From: Cubamyces lactineus
Taxonomy: Eukaryota > Basidiomycota > Agaricomycetes > Polyporales > Polyporaceae
Direction: 5' to 3'
NCBI GenBank assembly: GCA_022376465.1
Contig: JACDTU010000016.1
Coordinates: forward strand, 62,001 to 126,000
DNA length: 64,000 nucleotides
The position numbers and the translations under genes are program-made. The notes under the pieces were generated by a model. The model saw only the letters and a list, made by a program, of their open reading frames with translations. It was not told the origin of the DNA and searched no databases. How positions within the stretch are numbered: position 1 is the first letter of the stretch; each line of letters begins with the position of its first letter. Below are positions 1 to 9,785 of this stretch, piece by piece.

Positions 1-72
1 AGGCTACAGATGGTCGCGCCGGCAGCTGGGGAGAATGGTGGGCGTGTCGGAGATACCGTGAACAAGCGCCTG

Positions 73-86
73 TGTCGGAAATGTCT
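73..86 (+). repeat. Left terminal inverted repeat of the Plavaka element
   Basis: The 14-mer TGTCGGAAATGTCT matches the reverse complement of 24155-24168 at 13 of 14 positions. It lies outside the subterminal repeats and upstream of the transposase, as expected for an element end. Confidence 0.6.
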
Positions 87-89
87 TGC

Positions 90-330
90 GCGCCTTTGGA
101 GGGCGCCAATCTCTGAACTGCCGCCGATGACCCTCGCGAGCCCCTGATGAGACTCACGCGAGGGCTGTTGACGCTTTCTGAGGGCTATGGGCGCTTTCCG
201 AGGGCTCAAGATCCCGGTGGGACACTCTCGAGGGTCATTGGCGCCCTCCGGCGTCCTCGGGTACCTCGGGGCCTTATCTCGATGATCGATCGAGCCCCGC
301 GAGGACCTCAAGAGTTCTCCCCTCCTCCTC
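90..330. repeat. Left subterminal repeat block
   Basis: Short GAGGGC, CTCGCGAG and GCGCCCTCC motifs recur in both orientations. GACCCTCGCGAGCCC at 129-143 is a perfect 15-bp inverted match to 23889-23903 near the other end. Subterminal repeats of this kind are transposase-binding sites in CACTA elements; that role here is inferred. Confidence 0.6.
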
Positions 331-484
331 CGTTCCATACCACCATCTGCTGTACATACATCCTGGCGAATTGCTTGAATACAGCCCGCGTACGTCCTGT
401 GTAGTCTTGGCTACAGATAGCACCCTCGTCCTCCAAGGACTGTCTTGAGAATTGGCCGAAATTGCTTTTTAGTTCACTTGAACC

Positions 485-3400
485 ATGGCGCGCGGACGAA
501 AACAAACGAACGTTACGGTTACGTGCCCCATCTGTGGCAAAGACTACAACAAGAATGGCTTTGCATCGCACAAGGCCGCGTGCGAGCGTCGCGCGGGGGC
601 CGAGCGTGCTGCAAGAATGGAATACGCTGCAGGTGAGCATTTCAGTCTCGAGATTGTTTCCTCTATGAATTGCGCTGACATCGACACTTCTAGTCATGGG
701 ACGGGAGCCGGCGTGTGATAGTGCGCCGCCGCAGGGCACGTCGGGGCACGAGCGACGCGAAGGGGGCTCACGCGCAAGCATCCCAGCGGACGATGCTCAC
801 GGTAATGATCGTACACAATCCGCGTCTGAATATTGAGTCTGAATACTTGATAGCGCGACTCGATCCCGTCGAGCTCATTGACGATCGTGCGGATATGCTG
901 CAATACCACGGTAAGTTGGTGTATTTGCGCATCTGATGTTTGCGGGAATACTGATCATACTCCTAGCGCCATCCGTGGAAGAGGTTCCGGAGGAGGATCC
1001 CCCGCCACTGCAAGAAGAAGCGCCTGCGCTCATTGTCTCCGGTGATGCACAGTCCCACACGTCGTCATCACCCGCGAGAGAGCAACACCTTCGCCTGCCT
1101 ACATTCCGACCACCGACGGTCAACGGCCTCCCCGACAAACTAGACATCGACGACTTTCTCACCATCTCGCATCCCCACGCCAAGAGGCCGCCCGTCCACA
1201 AGCGTTTCGACGAGTTCAATCGTGCACCACCCGCCGTCGACCCGGCGAAGCTCAATCGAACGCCGTGGCATCCATTCAAGTCGAGGGCTGATTTCGAATT
1301 CGCGGAGTTTGTCCTCAATGCGGCACTCAACGAGGGTCAGGTTGACGCACTCCTCGCGCTCATCGACCGCGTGTCAGGCGGCCAATCACAACTGTCCTTC
1401 CGCAAGTACAGTGACCTGAAGGATGTGTGGGCAGCGGCCTCTCGTGTAACTCCCCCTGTTTGTCATTCTCCTTCGTTACTTGTAGACGGGACCCACATAT
1501 ACTGAAGATGTAATGCTAGTTTCTGAAGCATACAGTCACTGCGCCGTATAAGAAGAAGGAGCGCACGTTCACTATGTACTGCCGATCACTGTTTGAATGG
1601 AGTCTTGGACTTCTCAAGGATCCTATGCTTGCCTCAAAGTTCATCTGGCATGCCCAACGTCTCTTCAAGTATAATGGGACGTCATGGGAGCGGTTCGTTG
1701 ATGAACCAAATACAGCTGATGGGTGGTGGAGAGCTGAGGTGTGTTAGTTCAATGTTTTTCATGTGGCTTACTGTTGAGCATGTAATATATAGGATGCCCT
1801 TCCTGAGGGTGCTGATCCACTAATGTATGTTCTCTATGCCGACAAAACTCGTCTTTCAAGCTTCGGAACACAGAAGGGCTATCCAATCATCGCTCGTATT
1901 GCCAATCTCCCTTCGGACATCCGCAATGGTGAGGAGTTTGGGGGAGGCCAAGTAGTTGGGTTCCTTCCCATTGTAAGTCAATAAATGCATCCATGGCTGT
2001 CTTACTTACAATGTAATCCAGGTTGAGGATGAAAATGAAGAAGGCAAGAAGGGATTTACTACGTACAAGCGTATCATCTGGCATGAGTCCTTCTGGATTC
2101 TTCTCGAGACCATTTCAAAGTATGCCAAGACTGGATATAAGTTTACGTGTGGCGATAATGTCACTCGGATACTGTATCCAATAGTCTTGATCCTTGTTGC
2201 TGATTACGAGGAACAGTGAGTAAATTTCTCTGCTTCATCTAATATCAATTTGTGAATATAGTCTGGTTGTAGAGCCATGATGTCACTCAATCGAGGCCCA
2301 AAAGGCCTCAGTCCTTGTCCAGTTTGTCTTGTGCCTCAAGATAAACAGATATTTCTTGGCCTGGAGCCTCAATATCCCTACCGAGAAGCTGCACCTGTTC
2401 AAGCTCTGCTCGATAACACAGAGCTCACCAAACGACAGCTTGATGAAGCATTAAAACCCATGGGGTTGCGTCCTGTTGAGGTATGTCATGTAGTTCCTGC
2501 ATATATGCAAATATTCTCAGACAAATCATAGAATGTTTTTTGGAAACTGCCCTACTGCGATGTCTATCGGGCCCTCTCATGGGATCGGCTGCATGCATAC
2601 CACGGCGGTCTTTTCTCTGATCATCTGTTCGAGGAGTTTCAGCAAATTGTGAAGAATCTTGGAAGGGAAGCACTAGTGGAAGTTAACCAACAGTAAGCTA
2701 GATATATGTTTTCTTTAGCCCAAAATGCTTACTAGGATACTAGATTTGATAACATCCCTTCGTGGCCCAACTTGAACCATTTTGATGCAGTGGTCTCAGT
2801 TCACTTCACAGATGGACAAAAATATGAGGACATCTCCAAGGTATTTGGTGTACGCTGCTTGTGAATGTTTACTCATGCACTTCAGTCAGGCTATTGTGCA
2901 AGCAACCCACTCTGTTTTCCGACGGATGAAATCAAAACAGGGATATATGCTACTCAAGTGCATCCGTCGGTATATCATATTGGATGTTCTTGCTAGTTTG
3001 GAGGTCCATATGGAAGCTACTCTCAGGCTCTATGCTGCAGAGCTTGCCAAGTACTCTCAAACAACTCAGGTATCTTATGTGTTGGCAGTCTTTTTGTATC
3101 ATCTTGCTAACACTGGCTTAGGAATATGCAGCAAAATTTCCTGACAAGAATTGGAATTTCCCAAAAGGCCACACCCATCAGCATCTCGTCTACGATATTG
3201 TTGAAAAGGGTGTTAGCAAGAACTTCAACACGAAACCCTTCGAGAAAATGCATGGGGTTATCAAAGGAATATATCAAGATCAGACAAATTTCAAGAATGT
3301 AGAAGCACAGGTAAAATCGCTCCTTACCTTTCTATTAATGTGTAATGAAGCTCATTCTACTTGGTGTACTAGATTGCACGCATCGAGCATCAGCTGTCAG

Positions 3401-4175
3401 TCACACGCTATATTCGATCACAAATCAATGCCTTGGACACGGCATTACATGGTCCTCCAAAGGAACCCAAGATCGACCTGTTCCGATTCGATCATGTGCA
3501 TCTCGGTGCTCCACAGAAGCCTGCCAGTCTATCTGAAATTGAGGCCGCTCACGCAACAGAACTTGACTTCGAACGATTCCGCCTGAGGCTGGAGAAGTAT
3601 CTCAACCAACGATTCAACATTCCCCAAGTCGGACATCCTCTTCGGTGGGAGAAGATTCTGCCAACGGAACCGGCATGTCTTTACATATTTTGTTGAATGC
3701 CTGTTTTCACCATTGACCTATGAATTAGATTGTCGAAACCCGGTATATTCAGGTGGACTATGAGTCCCGAGTGACATGGAAACTCAATACGGACAACCTC
3801 CGTTGTAATCCTTCGTTTCACGGTGCACCGCGGTACGACCACATCATCTACAATATCAACCACACGGAAGTTGGCTTCGCACAGCTACAATTTGTCTTCG
3901 TGTGCGAGTTCATGGGAACTCGCTACCCGCTTGCCTTGGTGCGCCGCCTGGATGTCGTGAACACCCGCCGGACTGTTGATCGGGATCTTGGCCTGTGCCG
4001 AGTACGCTGCACGAACATCCGCCATGCAAGTCAATTCATTCCTATAACATCAATTGTCCGTGGAGCTTTAATCACACCCGACGCGGAGAAAGCGAGCGAC
4101 TCGTTTGTTATCGACACCGTCGATGGCGACATGTTTCTACGGCTTTGGCAGGACTTTCCTCTCTGGGATACATAG
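485..4175 (+). CDS. Plavaka-type transposase, multi-exon
   Basis: Predicted transposase that would cut and reinsert the surrounding element. The start codon precedes a zinc finger with C14, C17, H29 and C34 (CX2CX11HX4C). Clear exons include 485-632, 694-801, 854-910, 967-1445 and 1520-1738, joined in frame by GT-AG introns. Downstream exons carry family-typical segments: TSWERFVDEP, YADKTRLSSFG, CPVCLVPQ, LHAYHGGLFSDHLFEEF, NWNFPKGHTHQHL, NTKPFEKMHG and TNFKNVEAQ. The final exon ends at LWQDFPLWDT. I met no nonsense codon while tracing the exons, so the gene looks potentially intact. Its position just inside the left terminus fits an autonomous element. Family assignment rests on recalled Plavaka motifs, and several mid-gene exon joins are approximate. 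Confidence 0.85.
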
Positions 4176-5013
4176 GTCCCGGCGCTTGCGCAATCGACGG
4201 AGAGCGACCAGTACCACCACCACCACCTCCCTTGTCAGTGTTTTGTCTGTTGTACGCCTACGATGTGCGTAATGACTAACCGTCTTCCTGTTCCAGGGCA
4301 TCCTTTGTACATATACAAACATAATTAACATTTCTTGTAGTATCAAGTTCGTGCCAATATCCAGGGCCTGGTGCCACCGACGGAACCCCACGAAGCAAAG
4401 CCGTCTCGAAGGCCAGCTCGTTCAGTATGTATAGGCTGTTCACACTTCTCCAAGACGCGCCCACAATCTGATTACTTCTGTAGTAAATTCTGTTCGTGTT
4501 TTGTTGACAATATCGGCCCGTCCCCACGCTCCTTTGCGCTCAGCCTACCACGACTCAAGACGGCCGTTTAGAAGGCCAAAACCATGAGATCGCCTTATTG
4601 TGCCTGTAGCAAGCATCGCATCAAGACGGCATGAAGGTTCATCTAGCATCCCCGTGAAGTCGCCACACGCGGACGTGGGAAATTCTCTGGTATTGTCACG
4701 CGTGCATCCATCCCTCGCTCCATCTCCTAATGCAAGACCGCTCTCGAGCTCCACAATCGCACTGCCCGCGCGGAACACATTTTCGGTGATGTACAGCCTG
4801 TTTCCTCTCCCTCTGAGAGCTTCGACTTGAGCCCCGCCATTGCCTCGTAGAGCTGCAACACTCTCCACTTCCCACAGGCTCCTCAGTCCCTCGCGCGCAC
4901 CCCGGGCCTCTCCGACACCCCCGCGTCACGAAGCCATTCAAAGTTCCTTGAGTGTCAGTGCAACGCGTTGCACTCACCCGCGTGCAGGCTGAACGAGCGC
5001 GGGACACGATATT
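4176..5013. other. Intergenic stretch within the Plavaka element
   Basis: This is the spacer between the transposase stop and the captured coiled-coil fragment. Short open frames exist on both strands but none shows a recognisable motif or convincing splice structure. The 3' end of the transposase transcript probably lies here. Confidence 0.5.
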
Positions 5014-6138
5014 TTGACCGGCCCAGTCTCAGGTGCTCCGCCACCATTCAAGCGGCCTCGAAACGACCACGTCACAAATCGTAGCCTTAGACGCTACTTT
5101 AGCTTCTCGGTGAGTGCTCACAGCCATCGCGTCTGGTTTGCCAGGTATCGTCGCACGAAGCACGCGGAGCTCACACAACTTCAGGCCGCTCATGACTCTC
5201 TGGCACAAACCCATGCGTCCACCGAAAGCACACTGAAGGCCCTTCAATCCGCGCGTAACGTCCAGTCTCATCAGCTCACACAAGCATTGACGCGCATCCA
5301 GGACCTCAAGGGCCAGCTTGGCTACGTACTCGAGCGAAGCAGCAGGGCTACGGCGTCTGATCACGCTGATGGAGGATCGTGGGGCGCAGCGAGCAGAGGA
5401 GGCGGAGAAGAGGGTTGAGGAGCTTCAGGCCATGCTGGATAGGGTTGACCGTGGTAAGTTCCCTATTCCAAGTTTCGCCGGATCCCTTGGTGCACCCGCG
5501 ACCCCAGCACGCAGTATCTCTATCCCCATGCGCAACGGAACCCCTTCCGACATCCTCACGCAAGGTATGCTTGGCCTCAGCCCAACTTCGGCTATAGCAA
5601 GGCGCGCGCAAAGAGGCAAAAAGTCTTTCACGGAGGTCTACTCGGACTACATCAAGCTCAAGGAAGACTCTGCTAGGAAGTATGCTGAGTACGACCATTT
5701 GGACAAGACGCTGACCGCTTTACTTGCGCGAATCGAAGAACGGGTACGTGAAACTGATAGTCTATATCCTAATCATCGCTTTACAAGAATTATAGGCACC
5801 CATCCTGTCGCAACAACACACCGAGTCTGAGCGACTGCAGTCTGAAGCTTCCCAATCGAATTCCCAGCTTACCCGGGCCCTTTTCGAGCGTGACGCGCTC
5901 GCTCCTGCAGCAGAAGAAACCGCGCAGAAGCTAATCAAGAGTACCCGCGAGAACGAGCTTCTGAAGCAACTCGAGGATCTCGGTGGTCACCACGACCTCT
6001 CAATACCGTCCGACGAGGAGCTCGAGAATGACGAGTCCACACGCCCTGCCGAGAACATTGAGGCCGCCATCACGAACAACCTCGTTCTCCTCCGCTCAAT
6101 ACCACAGCTCCAGGGATGGAATGCACAGCTCCTGACCG
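5014..6138 (+). pseudogene. Captured Mlp1/TPR nuclear-basket protein gene fragment
   Basis: The coiled-coil coding stretch resembles the N-terminal half of the nuclear pore basket protein Mlp1/TPR. Recognisable pieces are KHAELTQLQAAHDSL, SHQLTQALTRIQDLKGQL, AEKRVEELQAMLDRVDRG, SFTEVYSDYIKLKEDSARKY, LPSDEELE-type IPSDEELENDEST, and ENIEAAITNNLVLLRSIPQL. Reading frames change between about 5154 and 5330. Introns appear retained, for example one with a GTACGT donor near 5743 and an acceptor ending TTATAG near 5796. Capture was therefore at DNA level rather than through an mRNA. The similarity stops at about 6138, where Mlp1 would continue with more coiled coil. It is most simply host DNA picked up by the transposon. 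Expression as part of a chimeric protein is not excluded. Confidence 0.65.
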
Positions 6139-7138
6139 CGGTGAGCTTGTCTACGCATCACAACATTCTAGTTTTTTTCTGACATTGTACGCAGGACGAC
6201 CGCATCGATCTGGCAGAGAGAAAGTCTCTGAAGGACGACATCATCCCGCCCTCACCCTTGGCTCGAAACGATGCGTGCGAGTACAAGTGCGTTCGCTGCC
6301 TACTGGTACATGCACGTCAAGTCTGGTCCATGCCCAGAAGGTCGCGGCATACCCCGCGAAGGGGGTACGTGGTCGATCAGATTCTCGACTTGAAATGCTG
6401 ACGCATAGACCGTACATACCGCAGGCAACTGATGCTGGACAAAAAGGAAGCGAATCAATACAGCGTGGTCGGCACGTTCAAAAACGGGTCCTCACCGCTC
6501 TCCGGATGCCACGTAATGACCCCCACCGACAACACACGAATACCAGCCGTCTGGTCACCAGTTCACTAGTGCTTTCTTCCTGGGACATCAAAATCGATAA
6601 GGGCGGCAGTACCCATTGTCATGAGGCGCTCCGAACATTGACCGCGTGGGCGCGGGGCTCTTCGGGAAGTATGTCTGGTATAGTGGTAATACAAATCATC
6701 TATACTTCGATCCGGCTCGGTCATGACGATCCATCCCACAGGAGTCATTTCCGCCTGCTGCGGATATCTGTAGAGCATTGGAGAGTCGCCTGTGATGCTA
6801 ACTTCTTACTTCTGAAGTCTCCCATGACCGCTCGGCAACGGCGCGTTCTGAACGACCAGCAAAGCACGAAGACGCAACGCGTAAGTTATCATACATTGCA
6901 AGCTGATATCGGTCTGATGATCAAGGACAGCGCCGTGGTATCGCGCCCGTGTGTAACAGGCCGACTTGCGGTTCTACGGTTCCGTCGACGGTGATATAAG
7001 GGGCTTCGAGTCATCGAGTCCGTCATCTCCCAGCCCCGTCTGTTCCATACAAATTGCTCATTTCCCTCGTCTGCGCACAGGTAGGTCTTGATACTTTAAT
7101 CACTAGTGCTGTGTCGCCATTCAAGGATATTGCGCAGC
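6139..7138 (+). other. Degraded or unresolved coding-like region
   Basis: Past an intron-like segment (GTGAGC donor near 6140, TACGCAG acceptor near 6194) there are short plausible coding pieces: DDRIDLAERKSLKDDIIPPS, CEYKCVRCLLVHARQVW, and after another intron EANQYSVVGTFKNGSSPLSG. They are interrupted by frame changes and stops. I do not recognise the family. It may be a decayed upstream part of the cargo gene or another captured fragment. Confidence 0.4.
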
Positions 7139-8229
7139 ATGCCGGCTCCCAATCAGCGGGAGAGATATGAGCGTATCAACATTGATCTTGACGACGACGA
7201 CGACGACGACGAGTACGACGACGAGGAAGAAGACTTCGACGACAAGGTGGAAGACGACGAGTATGAGGTGAGCTCCTTGTACGGGGCGCAACGTCAGGAC
7301 GTTCCACCAAGCGCATTCCTCGCCGTGACGAGCGCGAATGCAAATCGCGCTGGCACGAGCACGAGCATGGCTGGCAGTGGCGCGAGCACGCGCACAGCTG
7401 GTGATAGTGCTTCTGGCGCCGTCGACTTTAGGAAGGTCAGTTGATTGTCCCGTCGCGCACCACACCGCACACGTCTAACGCGATCGTTGTAGGAAGTACA
7501 CAACCTCCAAGAATTCACCCGGAAACAGGCGGACAAGATCAACGAGCTCCAGAGTATCATCGACGCACTGACGGAGGAGCGGCGACGGCCCCGGAAGAAG
7601 AGCAAAAAACCGAAGAAGGGCAATGCCTCCTTGAGTGAGCAGGACGAGGATGACACGTCTGTTGACTCCGGTATCAAGGGCCTGCAGATTCATATCAGAA
7701 GATGCGCGCGGCGATTCACGTACGTTCATCGAGCCTGGCCTCTCCCGGATGGGGCTTGGGAGTATACCGAGCGCCCTCAGATCGACCCCCTCGACTACAG
7801 CCAGCGGTACCCTGAAGACCCGACAAAGCAAGCTCCCGCGTTGGACCAAGCTTGTGCCGCTGAACTATGGGACTACGCGACAGTCATCATACGTCCCCAT
7901 ATCAACAGCACAATTTTCCGGCCTATAGTAAGTTGCTAATACCTTCTGAGCCATCATAACTGACGACGCTTTCAGTTCGACAAAATTATCGGGGATCAGA
8001 AGAGCAAGATCATCTCCTCCGCGCGAGACATGCGCGCGGAAATCTTTGCTGGTATCACTAAAATAGATAGGCTCATATTCTCCGCACCTGAACCGCTCAA
8101 GGCGATCGCGACCGACCCGGTCTGTGTACTTCTCTGCTCGGCGACTGAGGGGCCTTACCCATCCATCGTATATACGCCCGGGAAGGTGGGGCTCAAGCAC
8201 CTCTTCAAGACGCCCGCCGTTGCAAACGT
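7139..8229 (+). pseudogene. Plavaka cargo gene, 5' part, disrupted by Gypsy insertion
   Basis: Exons 7139-7435, 7493-7927 and 7976-8229 join in phase 0. They encode an Asp/Glu-rich acidic N-terminus (residues ~15-45), a coiled-coil/basic linker (EFTRKQADKINELQSIID, then RRRPRKKSKKPKKG) and the start of a helical domain (ELWDYATVIIRPHINSTI). The third exon is cut at codon GTA by the 5' LTR and resumes at 21958. Before insertion the gene would encode about 713 residues. The helical domain is reminiscent of uncharacterised Agaricomycete DUF6698-type proteins; that link comes from memory of the pattern and is weak. Function unknown. Position inside the transposon termini makes it cargo of the element. 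Confidence 0.65.
8226..8229. repeat. Target-site duplication, left copy (ACGT)
   Basis: The four bases before the 5' LTR match the four bases after the 3' LTR (21954-21957), as expected for integrase-made staggered cuts. Confidence 0.75.
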
Positions 8230-9211
8230 TGATGCGCATGGTGCCGGTCCAGACCCAGAGCAAGGGGCTATCGCTGCGGTGCCCCCTCTCTTTTCTGCAG
8301 CGGTTCCATCTATTCCTTTGCCAGTCGCGACCTCGCGCGATGCTTCGCACGTCCGCAGGACCCTTCGCGCATACCTGGAGCACTCGCACCTGCACGCTTG
8401 GACTCCTGTGGGTCTCCCCTCCCCTCCCCTCGCCCTCGCGGCCGTGTTGCGCCCGGCTACGGACCGTATCGGCCGACGGAAACGACGCGGAATGGTGCCA
8501 TATGGTGCGAGAGGTAGAGCAGAGCCTATAGGAGGCCGCGGAGGGGCCGCGCGGCGAGCCGGCCTCGCGACGAGGCCACGCGGTCTTGCCAAGACCTGAT
8601 GGACTGTAGCACAGGATTCCTTCTGTAAAGTACACGCCCCGGAGGGCCAGACAACACAGATTCCCTTCCCCCATACCCTTAGGGTCTCTCACTGGTGATA
8701 TTTACGACCTTGCGAAATCTGCGAACTTGCGAACTGCGAAACTGCGAACTGCGAAACTGCGAACTGCGAACTGCGAACCCTTGCGACGACCCTGCGAAGA
8801 TCTGCGAAACCACTTAGCTGCGAAACGGCGCGAAGCCACGAGAACAGACTCCGCGAAAAGTTTGCGAAACCGCGTGTTGCGAAAATCTGCGAAACTCCGC
8901 GACATTTGCGAAATCGACAGCCCGCGCTCTTCTCCCCTTGGCCCCTTCCCCCTTTTTTCTTCCCAGTGTATCCGCGAACCCTTTCCCTGCGCTCTCGCCA
9001 GCATCGCGTCTTTCGCAAAGGCCAGCCAACCCTCTCTACCCACTCCCTTTGGTCCTAGGCTTTGCTACGGTTCGCGCCAGTCACAGGGCACCCGACTCCA
9101 ACCTCCCCTCTCCTTCGCGTCCTTTCCCCTCTCCCCCGCCAGCAGGCCTCGACCTACAAAGGCTCTCGGCCTGAGTAGTATCCTTCCCTTACGGGTGGGT
9201 TAGACGCTTCA
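8230..9211 (+). repeat. 5' LTR of the Gypsy element
   Basis: This 982-bp LTR begins TGATGCGCATGG and ends GCTTCA, the same length as the 3' copy. Comparison by eye found no differences. It should contain the promoter, transcription start and polyadenylation signals; I could not place them. Confidence 0.95.
8711..8930. repeat. GCGAA-rich short repeats in the LTR
   Basis: A cluster of TGCGAAC/TGCGAAA units runs in near-tandem order, densest between 8721 and 8790, then more dispersed to about 8930. An identical cluster sits in the 3' LTR (about 21453-21672). It could be a regulatory array such as transcription-factor sites, or simple-sequence expansion. Confidence 0.7.
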
Positions 9212-9213
9212 TT

Positions 9214-9231
9214 TTGGTGACCACCGCAGGG
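9214..9231 (+). other. Candidate primer-binding site
   Basis: TGGTGACCACCGCAGG starts three bases after the 5' LTR. A TGG start is expected where the CCA end of a primer tRNA pairs. I could not match it to a particular tRNA. Confidence 0.4.
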
Positions 9232-9785
9232 GGGGGTGTGTATAGATCACACAGTCGGTTTCCTCCTGTTGACGGCCCTCCGCGCCGTATCTGTTCGCAA
9301 TTTCGCGAACAACAAGCCCTGACCCAGGACCTTATACCCTCGCCTCTGAGCTACTTGTCGCGCGATTCACAAGTCTAGTTAGGCAGGCCAACCAGCACCT
9401 CGACAGCGACTCCCTTGCCGCCCTACTTGATCCCATCTGCCTCCTTCTTGAGAGAGGGATCGAAAGGCTCACCAGCGAACCGGCGAGTGCTTCTTGGATC
9501 CGCGAAACCGCCCTCGCAATCATTGCGAACCCCATAAGCACCTCGCGACCACCATCACCAAACATCTCCTTCGCACCCGCGGAGGATTCCCTAGTTCGCT
9601 ACTCCTCACCCTTTGGAAGCCCCCTCACATCTCTCTCTGATACCTCTCCTGTCGGGACCTCGCACGAAGGGAGCTTAGGCGGAGTCTCCACATCCGCTGC
9701 GAGCCTTCTGGTCAACCTTCCTGACTCCTCCCCCGACATCTCGCAAGTCTTCCACTCCATTCGCGAGCCCGACCCAGCGGAGGCG

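Noticed and set aside
6116..6994. 292-codon plus-strand frame
   Set aside because: It crosses segments that splice better in another frame and has random-looking composition.
7190..7270. GAC/GAG trinucleotide run as a microsatellite
   Set aside because: It encodes the acidic N-terminus of the cargo protein, with mixed GAC/GAT/GAG/GAA codons, so it is better explained as coding sequence.
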